DNA of 64,000 bases from Sporomusaceae bacterium UBA7701 (GCA_002482545.1 DLGF01000014.1:19266-83265); one strand, 5' to 3'; positions 8,893 through 17,682 are shown, counted from the first letter of the stretch. Numbers and translations: made by a program. Notes: generated by a model not told the origin, from the letters alone.

Positions 8893-9058
8893 GACGGGCA
8901 CGGGAGAGACTCGCCGCAGGCGGGCGCCGAAGGAGCAAGCTGGACCGAAACTTTCAGGCAAAAGGACCGTACCCCGACGGATCTCTGGAGAGTCCGCTCA
9001 GCGGCACCAAAGGGGTATACGGATCTTCCGTGGAATCTCTCAGGTAACAGGACAGAGG
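8893..9058 (+). ncRNA. Tandem glycine riboswitch
   Basis: Two glycine aptamers lie in series. The first has GGGAGAGACTCGCC, GCCGAAGGAGCAAGC and AACTTTCAGGCAAAAGGACC. The second has ATCTCTGGAGAGTCCG, GGCACCAAAGGGGTA and AATCTCTCAGGTAACAGGAC. This is the classical cooperative arrangement. Its position ahead of grdX fits induction of glycine reduction by glycine. Confidence 0.93.
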
Positions 9059-9088
9059 CCCTTCCAAGGCCTCTGTTTTTTATTTTGC
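9050..9088 (+). terminator. Terminator of the glycine riboswitch expression platform
   Basis: CAGAGGCC and GGCCTCTG form an 8-bp stem with a 7-nt loop, followed by TTTTTTATTTT. The 5' arm overlaps the closing stem of the second aptamer (ACAGAG), so glycine binding should block termination. Confidence 0.88.
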
Positions 9089-9241
9089 CATTATCAAAGT
9101 GTAATAACGAGACCACTGTGATTGGACTTTTTTCCAGCACCAGCACATAACCGCCGGCAACCTGCGCATATACTAGTATTTAAGGCCTTGGGCGCTCTTC
9201 CAAGCTGCTGCAGGCCAGCGTCCGAAACAGGAGGTGAATCC

Positions 9242-9646
9242 GTGCGCCTGATCGTCACCAATAATCCGCTCGTCGAAGCGTACATATCCGCCCACGGTCT
9301 CGACAAATACTACCAAATAGCCTGGATCGAGGGCTACACCGAAGATGTGCTCCGTCATGTCCGGAATTTATGCCACAGCCACCACCGGTTGATCACCCAT
9401 CCCCTGACCGGCAGCGTCAAGCCCAACCATACTCCCTTTAAGACCGTAGTGCTGGAGCAAGGCGACGCCAAAGTCGTCGACCTGGAATCGGTCCAACTGG
9501 CCGAGGCCGGGCTCGGCAAAGCGCTCGACCTGCTAAAGAGCAGGCCGCGGCCTGAAGCGGCCTTCCGATTTTCCGACGACTTCGCCGTCATTGACCTGGA
9601 CTTCTTCAAGAGTTATCTCTTAAGCGTCGTCAATTATCCCGGCTAA
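9242..9646 (+). CDS. grdX: GrdX family protein
   Basis: A 134-residue protein beginning MRLIVTNNPLVEAYI from GTG 9242, with AGGAGGTG 5 nt upstream. Length, sequence and place as first gene of a glycine reductase operon match GrdX, a conserved accessory protein of these operons whose biochemical role is not known to me. The frame is open to 9122, but that extension overlaps the leader and has no ribosome site. It ends 47 nt before trxB. Confidence 0.88.
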   Translation: MRLIVTNNPLVEAYISAHGLDKYYQIAWIEGYTEDVLRHVRNLCHSHHRLITHPLTGSVKPNHTPFKTVVLEQGDAKVVDLESVQLAEAGLGKALDLLKSRPRPEAAFRFSDDFAVIDLDFFKSYLLSVVNYPG

Positions 9647-9693
9647 CGGCCGGTGCAATAATTGGATTACTACATATAAGGAGGAAACCCTGC

Positions 9694-10623
9694 ATGCAAG
9701 AGTACGATATCATCATCGTCGGCGCCGGACCGGCCGGGTTGACTGCGGCCCTTTACAGCGCCCGCAGCAAACTCAAGACGCTGTATATCGAGAAACTCTC
9801 CACCGGCGGTCAGGCGGCAACGACGGATGAGATCGAGAACTATCCCGGCTTCCCCCACGGCGTGACCGGTCCCAGTTTATCCGCCCAGATGGAAGAACAG
9901 GCGAAGCGTTTCGGCGCCGAGAGACTGGCCGCCAAGGTGGAAAAACTCAAAATGGACGGCGACCTGCGCATCGTCTGCACCAACAAGGGCGATTTCCGGG
10001 CCAAGGTCGTCATCATCGCTTCCGGCGCGGCGCCGAAGCTCCTCGGCTGCCCGGGCGAACTCAAATTCCGCGCCCGCGGCGTTTCCTACTGCGCCACCTG
10101 CGACGCCGCTTTCTATGAAGGCGCCAACGTCATGGTGATCGGCGGCGGCGACTCGGCGGTCGAAGAAGCCAACTACCTCACGAAATTCGCCGATAAAGTC
10201 ACCCTCGTCCATCGCCGCAACAGCCTGAGAGCAACCAAGGTCGTGCAGGACCGGGCCCTGGCCAACCCCAAGATGGAGTTTGCCTGGAATTCGGTTGTCG
10301 AGGAAATTGAGGGCGAAGACGTCGTGGAGAGAGTTATTCTCAAGGACGTCACCACCGGCGAGAAGCGCACGGTAGAGGTCGAAGGCGTATTCATCTACGT
10401 CGGCCTCGAACCCAACACCGACTGGCTGGAGGGCCAGATCGAAACCGACGAGCACGGCTACATCCCCACCGACGACAACATGCGCACCAATGTCCCCGGC
10501 GTGTACGCCATCGGCGACGTGCGCACCAAACTCCTGCGCCAGGTGGTCACCGCAGCGGCAGACGGCGCTATCGCCGCCTTTCATGCGGAGAAATACATGG
10601 AAAGCAAATTTGACCATAAGTAA
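9694..10623 (+). CDS. trxB: Thioredoxin reductase (NADPH), glycine reductase operon
   Basis: A 309-residue low-molecular-weight thioredoxin reductase. It has the FAD motif IIVGAGPAGLTAALYSARS (7-25), the redox-active pair in CATCDA (Cys133, Cys136), the NAD(P)H motif VIGGGDSAVEEANYL near 147-161, and the C-terminal FAD loop GVYAIGDVR. The ATG is preceded by AAGGAGGAAA. In this operon it feeds NADPH electrons to the adjacent thioredoxin, which re-reduces selenoprotein A after each turnover. Confidence 0.96.
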   Translation: MQEYDIIIVGAGPAGLTAALYSARSKLKTLYIEKLSTGGQAATTDEIENYPGFPHGVTGPSLSAQMEEQAKRFGAERLAAKVEKLKMDGDLRIVCTNKGDFRAKVVIIASGAAPKLLGCPGELKFRARGVSYCATCDAAFYEGANVMVIGGGDSAVEEANYLTKFADKVTLVHRRNSLRATKVVQDRALANPKMEFAWNSVVEEIEGEDVVERVILKDVTTGEKRTVEVEGVFIYVGLEPNTDWLEGQIETDEHGYIPTDDNMRTNVPGVYAIGDVRTKLLRQVVTAAADGAIAAFHAEKYMESKFDHK

Positions 10624-10653
10624 GCCGAATGAAGATAAGGAGGTGAATTTCCA

Positions 10654-10980
10654 ATGGCTGGTTTAACCGAACTCACCAAGGATAACTTCGATCAAGAGGT
10701 CAAAGAAAGCTCGCTCCCCGTCCTTGTCGACTTCTGGGGCCCCAAGTGCGTGCCTTGCATGGGCCTGATGCCGGTGGTGGAAGAACTGGCCGGCAAATAC
10801 GCCGGCAAAGTCAAGTTCTGCAAAGTCAACACCGCTGAAAATCGGCGGCTGGCAATCCAGCTCAGAGTCATGAGCTTGCCGACCTTCCAGTTTTACAAAG
10901 GCGGCGAAGTTGTGGCCGAGCTGCAGGGCAGCTTCGGGCAAGAGGAGATCGAAGAGAAACTACAAGCCTTGATTGGCTAA
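10654..10980 (+). CDS. trxA: Thioredoxin with atypical active site, glycine reductase operon
   Basis: A 108-residue thioredoxin fold. The active site reads DFWGPKCVPC, so the two cysteines are Cys32 and Cys35 with V-P between them, and W-G-P-K replaces the usual W-C-G-P-C spacing. The cis-proline region MSLPTFQFYKGGE is intact. Divergent active sites like this occur in thioredoxins linked to glycine reductase, and this one is probably tuned to oxidised GrdA. It starts 30 nt after trxB with AAGGAGGTG. Confidence 0.94.
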   Translation: MAGLTELTKDNFDQEVKESSLPVLVDFWGPKCVPCMGLMPVVEELAGKYAGKVKFCKVNTAENRRLAIQLRVMSLPTFQFYKGGEVVAELQGSFGQEEIEEKLQALIG

Positions 10981-10996
10981 GAACAGGAGGGATAAG

Positions 10997-12283
10997 ATGC
11001 GCCTCACTCTTGGAAAAATAACCATAAAAGGCCTGGACTTCGGTAGCGCTACCAGGGTGGAAAACGGCAAGCTCTTTGTCAACAAAGAGGAGCTCGTGGC
11101 TCTCATCCGCGAAGACAGCCGCGTCGCCAGCGCCGAGGTCTTCCTGGCCCGTCCCGGCGAAAGCGTGCGGATCGTTCCCGTCAAAGACGTGATCGAGCCC
11201 CGCGTGAAAGTCGAAGGCCCCGGCAACATTTTCCCGGGCTTCATCGGCAAGCTGGATCCCGTCGGCTCAGGCCGCACCCACGTGCTTCAAGGCGCCGCCG
11301 TTGTCACCACCGGCAAAATCGTCGGCTTCCAGGAAGGCATCATTGATATGACCGGTCCTGGCGCCCAGTTCACCCCCTTCTCCCAAACCTTCAACGTAGT
11401 CGTAAAAGTCGAACCGGTAGCCGGCCTTCACCAGCACGACCACGAAAACGTCGTCCGGATGGCCGGGTTCAAAGCCGCCGCTTACATCGGCGAAGCCGGC
11501 CGCAACACAGCGCCCGACACCGAGGAAGTCTACGAATGGCCCAGCCTGGCTGAAGCCATGACCAAACACCCCGGCCTTCCGAAAGTGGCCTATGTGTATA
11601 TGCTGCAAACCCAGGGCCTGCTGCACGACACCTATGTATACGGCGTAGACGCCAAACGCATTATTCCGACCCTGATTTCGCCGACCGAAGTGTTTGACGG
11701 CGCGATCGTCAGCGGCAACTGCGTTTCCGCCTGCGACAAAAACCCCACCTACGTTCATCTCAACCAACCCATCATCACCGAGCTTTTCAAACGGCACGGC
11801 AAGGACTATAACTTCGTTGGCGTCATCATCACCAACGAAAACGTCACCCTCGCCGATAAGGAGCGTTCCTCCAACTACACCTCCCGCCTGGCCGAAATGC
11901 TCGGCGTAGATGCGGCCATCGTCAGCGAAGAAGGCTTCGGCAACCCCGACGCCGACCTGGTTATGAACTGCCGCAAACTGGAACAAAAAGGCATCAAAAC
12001 AGTTCTCGTCACCGACGAGTACGCCGGTCGCGACGGCAGCTCCCAATCGCTGGCCGACACTACGCCGGAAGCCAACGCGGTGATCACCGCCGGCAACGCC
12101 AATGAAACCATCGTTCTGCCGAAGCTCGACACCCTCATCGGCCATATCGACGTCGTCGACGTCATCGCCGGCGGGTTTTCCGGTTCGCTTCGTCCAGACG
12201 GCACCATCGAGGTGGAGATCCAGGCCCTTACCGGCGCCACCAGTGAAGTTGGCTTCATCAAACTGACGGCCAAAGGCATGTAG
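10997..12283 (+). CDS. grdE: Glycine reductase component B, proprotein of alpha and beta subunits
   Basis: A 428-residue GrdE proprotein. Together with selenoprotein B it forms the glycine-specific component B. Family members are cleaved at an Asn-Cys bond to leave a pyruvoyl group that binds glycine as a Schiff base. The matching site here is SGNCVSACD with Asn241-Cys242. The start is ATG 10997, with AGGAGGGATAAG just upstream. An earlier in-frame ATG at 10973 overlaps trxA and lacks a site. It is followed 42 nt later by grdA. Confidence 0.94.
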   Translation: MRLTLGKITIKGLDFGSATRVENGKLFVNKEELVALIREDSRVASAEVFLARPGESVRIVPVKDVIEPRVKVEGPGNIFPGFIGKLDPVGSGRTHVLQGAAVVTTGKIVGFQEGIIDMTGPGAQFTPFSQTFNVVVKVEPVAGLHQHDHENVVRMAGFKAAAYIGEAGRNTAPDTEEVYEWPSLAEAMTKHPGLPKVAYVYMLQTQGLLHDTYVYGVDAKRIIPTLISPTEVFDGAIVSGNCVSACDKNPTYVHLNQPIITELFKRHGKDYNFVGVIITNENVTLADKERSSNYTSRLAEMLGVDAAIVSEEGFGNPDADLVMNCRKLEQKGIKTVLVTDEYAGRDGSSQSLADTTPEANAVITAGNANETIVLPKLDTLIGHIDVVDVIAGGFSGSLRPDGTIEVEIQALTGATSEVGFIKLTAKGM

Positions 12284-12325
12284 TATTATCCACAACAGCA
12301 TAAAAACAATAAGGAGGAATCAACC

Positions 12326-12796
12326 ATGGCAATACTGGCTGGCAAACAAGTCATTATTGTCGGCGACCGTGACGGTATTCCCGGTCCGGCCATTGCGGAA
12401 TGCGCAACCAGCGCCGGCGCCGAGATCGCCTTCGCCACGACCGAATGCTTTGTCTGAACGGCCGCCGGCTCAATGGACCTGCAGATCCAAGCCCGGATCA
12501 AAGAACTCGCCGAACAAATCGGCGGCGAAAAAATCGTTGTGCTTCTCGGGGCCGCTGAACCCGACAGCGCTTCGATCGCCGCGGAAACGGTAACTCTGGG
12601 CGACCCGACCTATGCAGGTACATTAGCGGGAGTCCCGTTGGGACTCAGCGTTTATCACATTGTCGAACCGGAAATCAAAGCCGAAGTTGCTCCGAATGTC
12701 TACGAGGAGCAGATCGCGATGATGGAAATGGTGTTAGATGTGGACCGCCTTACGGCCGAAGTGTCGAAGATGCGGCAAGAAGGAAGCAAATTCTAA
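12326..12796 (+). CDS. grdA: Glycine reductase selenoprotein A (Sec44)
   Basis: A 156-residue selenoprotein A, the small carrier that accepts the carboxymethyl group as a selenoether and passes it to component C. The frame has an in-frame TGA at 12455-12457, read as selenocysteine 44 inside CFVUTAAGSMDLQ, the expected position for this family. Strict reading would split it into two fragments. AAGGAGG at 12311 precedes ATG 12326. Translation needs SelB and tRNA-Sec, which must be encoded elsewhere. Confidence 0.96.
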
Positions 12797-12814
12797 CAGG
12801 GAGGGGGTAATTCC

Positions 12815-14122
12815 GTGTCCAAACTGAGAGTAGTCCACTACCTGAACCAATTCTTTGGTCAGATCGGTGGCGAAGACAAAGCAGACACCGCTCCGCTCAA
12901 GAAGGATGGAGTAGTAGGTCCGGGTATGGCCCTGAATGGCGCCTTCAAAGGCGAGGCTGAAATCGTTGGCACCGTCATTTGCGGTGACAGCCATTTCGCC
13001 GAGAATATGGATGCTGATCTGAGTCAGATTATCGGTTTCATCAAGGAATACAAACCCGACCTGGTAGTGGCGGGCCCGGCCTTCAACGCCGGCCGCTACG
13101 GCACGGCGTGCGGCGCCGTTGCCGAAGCCGTCCAGGCCCAGCTCGGCATTCCGGCGGTAACCGGTATGTATGTAGAAAACCCGGGCACCGACATGTACAA
13201 AAAAGCGGTGTATATCGTCAGTACTCCCGACTCGGCGGTCGGCATGAGAGATGCCGTTCCCAAGATGGCCGCCCTTGCCCTCAAACTGGCCAAAAACCAG
13301 TCAGTCACCCCCGAAGAAGACCATTATATCTCCCGCGGCATCCGCAAAAACTTCTTCGCCGAGGAGATCGGGGCCAGGCGCGCCGTCGACATGCTTGTGG
13401 CCAAGCTGGCCGGCAAGCCGTTCACCACTGAGCTGCCCATGCCCGCCTTCGACCGCGTCCCGCCCAATCCCGCCATCAAGGATATCACCAAAGCGACCAT
13501 CGCTCTCGTGACCTCCGGCGGTATCGTTCCTAAGGGCAATCCCGATCATATCGAATCTTCTTCCGCCTCCAAGTACGGGAAGTATTCTCTGGCAGGCGTG
13601 ACCGACCTCACCGCGGAAACCCATGCCACCGCGCACGGCGGCTACGACCCCGTCTACGCCAATGAAGACGCCGACCGCGTTCTGCCGGTCGATGTCATGC
13701 GCGACCTGGAAAAAGAAGGCAAGATCGGTAAGCTCCACGAGTTCTGGTATGCAACTGTCGGTAACGGAACCGCGGTTGCCAGCGCAGCGAAGTTCGGCCG
13801 CAGCATTGCGGAAGACCTTAAGGCCGCTGGCGTCCACGCCGTTATCGTCACCTCCACCTGAGGGACTTGCACTCGCTGCGGCGCAGCGATATTGAAAGAA
13901 ATCGAAAGAGCCGGCTTCCCGGTTGTGCACATGTGCACCATCGTGCCCATCAGTAAAACGGTTGGCGCCAACCGGATCGTGCCGACAGTAGCCATCCCCC
14001 ACCCGCTTGGCAACCCTGCCCTCTCCCGTGAGGAAGAAAAGGTTCTCCGCCGCAAACTGGTGGAACGGGCTCTTAAAGCCCTCACTACCGAAGTGGACGG
14101 CCAGACCGTATTCGAGCAGTAA
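12815..14122 (+). CDS. grdB: Glycine reductase component B gamma subunit, selenoprotein (Sec349)
   Basis: A 435-residue GrdB, the second selenoprotein of component B, which attacks the glycine Schiff base. TGA at 13859-13861 is read as Sec349 in TSTUGTCTRCGA, with the UxxC redox motif. The frame continues in register to the stop at 14122. The start is GTG 12815 after GGGAGGGGG. Just after the UGA, TCGCTGC and GCAGCGA form a 7-bp stem (13873-13889) with loop GGC, where a bacterial SECIS hairpin would lie. Confidence 0.96.
13862..13895 (+). promoter_or_regulatory. Probable bacterial SECIS hairpin in grdB
   Basis: A 7-bp perfect stem at 13873-13879 / 13883-13889 with loop GGC at 13880-13882 begins 11 nt after the UGA. 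The position and a G-containing apical loop fit SelB-recognised elements. The assignment is inferred from position, with no folding run. Confidence 0.6.
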
Positions 14123-14136
14123 TCGGGGGACAAGAC

Positions 14137-14176
14137 CAAAAAGGGGAGTCGCGCGATGCGCCGGCTCCCCTTTTTA
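14137..14176 (+). terminator. Terminator-like hairpin between grdB and grdC
   Basis: AAAAAGGGGAG and CTCCCCTTTTT flank an inner loop containing TCGCGCGATGCGCCGG. A T-run is built into the 3' arm, followed by AAAACATT. Because grdC and grdD follow in the same direction, it probably attenuates them and does not end the operon. Confidence 0.75.
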
Positions 14177-14209
14177 AAACATTAGAACTTTGCGACGGAG
14201 GTTGACACT

Positions 14210-15736
14210 ATGCCTGTAATTAAAGGCGTGGCCTATTCGCTCGTGCACGCCCCCAACATCCTGTTCCATAACGGCAGCACCCAAGCCATGGAACGGATCA
14301 AGAACCCCAATTCCGAATACTTTCCCAAACTGCGCAACCAGCTCCGCAGCTTCGACGCCGCCGTTGGTTACGCTCCCAACCAAGCCTATATCGGCAACAT
14401 CGCCCTCGGCGACCTCAAGGCGATTCCCCGTCCCTGGTACGACAAGTCGCTGGAGAAAGCCTCCCGGTTCGGCAAATTCGGCGAAATCATGCCCGAGGAT
14501 GAGTTCTACGGCCTGATTAAAATCGTTGACTCCTTTGATCTCGTAATCCTCGAAGCCGGTTTCAGCGCCGACGTCAAAGCCAAACTCGAAAAGCATGAAC
14601 TCATCGGCGATGTCAACCTGGCCCGCCTCGGCGCCGGCAAGGACGCCGCCGAAATCCAAAAGCTCGTCGGCGCCCATACCGCCGAAGGCCTTTACATCGG
14701 CGACCGCCTCGTCGGCTGCGTCCGTCAGGCCCATGAAGTGGATGAAACCCTCTCCGCCCATGTCATGCTGGAAAACCTCGTTACCAAGGCTTCGAGCGCC
14801 CTGGTCGTTCTTCAGCTTCTCAGGAACAGCGGCATCAACCCGACCGATGTCGACTACATCATTGAGTGCTCGGAAGAAGCCTGCGGCGATATGAACCAGC
14901 GCGGCGGCGGCAACTTCGCCAAGGCCATCGGCGAAATCGCCGGCCTGGTCAACGCCAACGGCTGCGACGTGCGCGGCTTCTGCGCCGGTCCGTCCCACGC
15001 CCTCTTGAACGCCGCGTCCCTCGTCAAATCCGGCGTGTTTGAGAACGTCGTCGTGGTCGGCGGCGGCGCGGTAGCCAAGCTGGGCATGAACGGCAAAGAC
15101 CAGGTGGCCAAAAATATGCCGGCCCTTGAAGACGTGCTCGGCACTTTCGCCCTCCTCATTTCCAAGAACGACGGCGTCAACCCCTATATCCGGATGGACG
15201 TCATCGGCAAGCACAACATCGGCACCGGAGCTTCGCCGCAGCAGGTCATGAAGGCCCTGGTCGTCGACCCGCTCACCAAGCTGGGCCGCAAAATCACCGA
15301 TATCGACTGCTACTCCGTCGAAATGCAGAATCCCGAGCTCACCGAGCCGGCCGGCGCCGGCAATGTTCCCGAGGCCAACTATAAGATGATTGCCGCCCTG
15401 GCGGTTATGGCCGGCGAGATCGGCCGCCCCGACATCCCCGCCTTCGGCGAAAAACACGGCCTGCCCGGCTTCGCCCCCACCCAGGGCCATATCCCTTCCG
15501 GCGTACCGGTCCTCGGCTATGTCCGCGAGCAGATGCTGGCAGGCAAAATAAACTCCATGATGATGGTCGGCAAAGGCAGTCTTTTCCTTGGCCGGATGAC
15601 CAACCTCTTCGACGGGCTCTCCCTCGTCATCGAGAAAAACCCCGGGGTCCAGGAAGAAGGACCGCAGCTTAACAAGGAAACCGTCCGCCAGATGGTGGCC
15701 GAAGCGTTGCGTGACTTGGCCCAAGGCCTGAAGTAG
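14210..15736 (+). CDS. grdC: Glycine reductase component C, beta subunit
   Basis: A 508-residue GrdC, distantly related to beta-ketoacyl-ACP synthase III. With GrdD it takes the carboxymethyl-selenoether on GrdA and releases acetyl phosphate, the energy-conserving product. Visible features include DYIIECSEEACGDMNQRGGG (about 220-240) and GFCAGPSHALLNAASLV. ATG 14210 has CGACGGAGG upstream. It ends 11 nt before grdD. Confidence 0.95.
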   Translation: MPVIKGVAYSLVHAPNILFHNGSTQAMERIKNPNSEYFPKLRNQLRSFDAAVGYAPNQAYIGNIALGDLKAIPRPWYDKSLEKASRFGKFGEIMPEDEFYGLIKIVDSFDLVILEAGFSADVKAKLEKHELIGDVNLARLGAGKDAAEIQKLVGAHTAEGLYIGDRLVGCVRQAHEVDETLSAHVMLENLVTKASSALVVLQLLRNSGINPTDVDYIIECSEEACGDMNQRGGGNFAKAIGEIAGLVNANGCDVRGFCAGPSHALLNAASLVKSGVFENVVVVGGGAVAKLGMNGKDQVAKNMPALEDVLGTFALLISKNDGVNPYIRMDVIGKHNIGTGASPQQVMKALVVDPLTKLGRKITDIDCYSVEMQNPELTEPAGAGNVPEANYKMIAALAVMAGEIGRPDIPAFGEKHGLPGFAPTQGHIPSGVPVLGYVREQMLAGKINSMMMVGKGSLFLGRMTNLFDGLSLVIEKNPGVQEEGPQLNKETVRQMVAEALRDLAQGLK

Positions 15737-15747
15737 GGGGTGGCCGC

Positions 15748-16905
15748 ATGCAAAACGTTAAAGCGCTAGTCTCTGAAGTCCTCAACGAAGCCGCCGACAT
15801 GCTGGCTACCGGACGGTCGTCCGCCCGGGTCAAAGTCGGCATCACCCTTCTGGGCAGCGAACACGGCCCCCTGGAAGTCCTGGCCGGGGCCGAACAGGCC
15901 CAGCGCCAGCTGCCTGACGCCGAAGTGGTGGTCATCGGCCCCGCCGATATCGAAACCAAGCTGACCAAGGTCGAGGCCAGCGACGAAGAAGAAGCCCACT
16001 GCGCCATGGACCGCCTGCTCGACTCCGGCGAGCTCCAGGCCGCCGTCACCATGCACTACAATTTCCCCATCGGCACTTCCACCGTCGGCCTGGTGGTAAC
16101 CCCCGGCCGCGGCAAAAAAATGTTCATCGCCACCACCACCGGCACCTCCTCCTCCGACCGGGTCGAAGGAATGGTGAAGAACGCCGTCTACGGCGTGGCG
16201 GCGGCCAAAGCCTACGGCCTCCAGAACCCGACCATCGGCATCCTCAATGTCGACGGCTCGCGGCAGGTCGAGCGCATCCTGACCGAACTCCGCTCCCGCG
16301 GCTACCAGATGAATTTCGTCGCCTCCAGCCGCAGCGACGGCGGCGTGGTCATGCGCGGCAACGACCTCCTGGCCGGTACTCCGGACATCATGGTCTGCGA
16401 CAGCCTCACCGGCAACCTCTTGATCAAGCTCTTCGCGGCCTACACCACCGGCGGCAGCTACGAGTCCCTCGGCTATGGCTACGGTCCCGGCGTGGGTGAC
16501 GGCTACAGCAAAATCATCAACATCATTTCGCGGGCTTCCGGCGCTCCCCTCATCACCGGCGCGATCGAATACGCCGCCGCCATGGCCAAAGGCAACCTGG
16601 TCGCCGTCGCCCGGCAGGAAATCGGCGCAGCCAAGAAAGCCGGCCTTGACGAGATCGCCCGCCCGCAGAAAAAGGACCAGCCGGCTGCCGCTCCCGCCGC
16701 CGCCCCGCCCAAGAAAATCGTTTCCAAGCAGATCGCCGGCATCGACGTACTCGACCTGGAGAACGCCCAGCAGCTGCTCTGGTCCAAAGGCGTCTACGCC
16801 GAAACCGGCATGGGCTGCACCGGCCCCATCATCCTGGTCGCGCCTGAAGATCTCGACAATTCCCTCGGCATTCTCGTCGAAAACAACATCATCAGCGCCA
16901 AATAG
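15748..16905 (+). CDS. grdD: Glycine reductase component C, alpha subunit
   Basis: A 385-residue GrdD, the PlsX-like subunit that phosphorolyses the protein-bound acetyl thioester to acetyl phosphate. Near the C-terminus ETGMGCTGPIILV puts the candidate acetyl-carrying Cys at residue 357. An Ala/Pro-rich linker around residues 311-325 separates the main domain from this tail. AGGGGGTGGCCGC precedes ATG 15748. It is the last gene of the operon. Confidence 0.95.
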   Translation: MQNVKALVSEVLNEAADMLATGRSSARVKVGITLLGSEHGPLEVLAGAEQAQRQLPDAEVVVIGPADIETKLTKVEASDEEEAHCAMDRLLDSGELQAAVTMHYNFPIGTSTVGLVVTPGRGKKMFIATTTGTSSSDRVEGMVKNAVYGVAAAKAYGLQNPTIGILNVDGSRQVERILTELRSRGYQMNFVASSRSDGGVVMRGNDLLAGTPDIMVCDSLTGNLLIKLFAAYTTGGSYESLGYGYGPGVGDGYSKIINIISRASGAPLITGAIEYAAAMAKGNLVAVARQEIGAAKKAGLDEIARPQKKDQPAAAPAAAPPKKIVSKQIAGIDVLDLENAQQLLWSKGVYAETGMGCTGPIILVAPEDLDNSLGILVENNIISAK

Positions 16906-16913
16906 GCTGACTT

Positions 16914-16956
16914 AAGAACCCCCCGTTCTCTCGTTGAGAGCCGGGGGGTCATTATT
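16914..16956 (+). terminator. Terminator of the glycine reductase operon
   Basis: ACCCCCCG and CGGGGGGT flank an inner CTCTCGTTGAGAG hairpin, with ATTATTTG after the stem. The T-run is short but the stem is strong. Confidence 0.8.
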
Positions 16957-16987
16957 TGTGGCCGCCCTCGTCTCGCATAAGATGGCT

Positions 16988-17148
16988 GAACGACCTTGAC
17001 TCTCTATGAGACCCGGGTCCTTGCTGCCAGGGCTATTTCTTTATCAGACGGGAAAGGGGATTTCCTATTAACGCTCCGAGGCTGGCGCTTAACCTCCGCT
17101 TTTAATAGGAAATCCCCTTTCCCTGCCACGAGCAATCGCGGATTGCTC
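16988..17148. repeat. Covarying hairpin element, copy 1
   Basis: Perfect 21-bp arms (17050-17070 and 17103-17123, starting GGGAAAGGGG) enclose a 32-nt loop (17071-17102) with ACGCTCCGAGGCT and AACCTCCGC. About 60 nt on the left (TCCTTGCTGCCAGGGCTATT) and CCTGCC plus AGCAATCG on the right are shared with copy 3. A second small hairpin, GAGCAATC/GATTGCTC, follows at 17130-17148. Confidence 0.85.
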
Positions 17149-17267
17149 TGGTTTTGTCTTTATTCATTATCCACTATTGTTCATTTCTCACTTTATTCCG
17201 GATAACATCAGCGTTTTTCTCTTCAGCCCAAAATTCGCGCGGACTACAAACTAACCGCATTACCAGG

Positions 17268-17375
17268 CACAGGCAGGTAAAAGGGACTGCTTATTATAAG
17301 CGGAGGTTAAGCGCCAGCCTCGGAGCGTTAATAAGCAGTCCCTTTTACCGTTGGATCAAGAATAGCTATCTTCTC
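17268..17375. repeat. Covarying hairpin element, copy 2 (inverted)
   Basis: Same design on the opposite strand: perfect 21-bp arms (17276-17296 and 17329-17349, starting GGTAAAAGGG) and a 32-nt loop (17297-17328) that differs from copy 1 at one base. The arms differ from copy 1 at five positions and every change is compensated. The shared CCTGCC and GCTATTCTT flanks are recognisable on the minus strand. Confidence 0.85.
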
Positions 17376-17511
17376 ATTTGGCAAGCTTTATTTTAGGGTG
17401 AGTTAGGACGTTTCCTACTAGGTGAGTTTGCTGTAGTCCGTTCATCTGTCCGTCCCCAAAGCTCGCGATATTCCTAAGATTCCATAAAAGGCAACATTTC
17501 AGATAAAACGG

Positions 17512-17670
17512 ATGAACGCCCCCGGCTCTCTAGAGGTCGGTTCCTTGCTGCTAGGGTTATTTTTTCTTTATCCGACGGAAAAGGGGATCTCCTATTAACG
17601 CTCCGAGGCTAACGCTTAACCTCCGCTTTTAATAGGAGATCCCCTTTTCCTGCCGTAAGCAATCGAGGGT
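17512..17670. repeat. Covarying hairpin element, copy 3
   Basis: Direct orientation relative to copy 1. Perfect 21-bp arms (17577-17597 and 17630-17650, starting GGAAAAGGGG) enclose a 32-nt loop (17598-17629) with two substitutions. The left flank TTCCTTGCTGCTAGGGTTATT and right flank CCTGCC..AGCAATCG match copy 1. The rest of 16956-17682 holds no gene that I can support. Confidence 0.85.
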
Positions 17671-17682
17671 TTGGGGAAGCAA

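Noticed and set aside
11267..12301. Long minus-strand frame opposite grdE
   Set aside because: Antisense shadow of grdE without a start signal.
12455..12457. Premature stop making grdA a pseudogene
   Set aside because: The UGA is exactly at the family selenocysteine position, the frame continues normally, and grdB shows the same feature.
14174..15724. A 516-codon minus-strand open frame across grdC
   Set aside because: It mirrors grdC on the other strand. High G+C at codon position 3 creates long antisense frames throughout this window.
16988..17670. The hairpin units as ordinary rho-independent terminators
   Set aside because: The 32-nt conserved loop, fixed 21-bp arm length and shared 60-nt flank go far beyond a terminator, and only one gene end (grdD, with its own terminator) is near.
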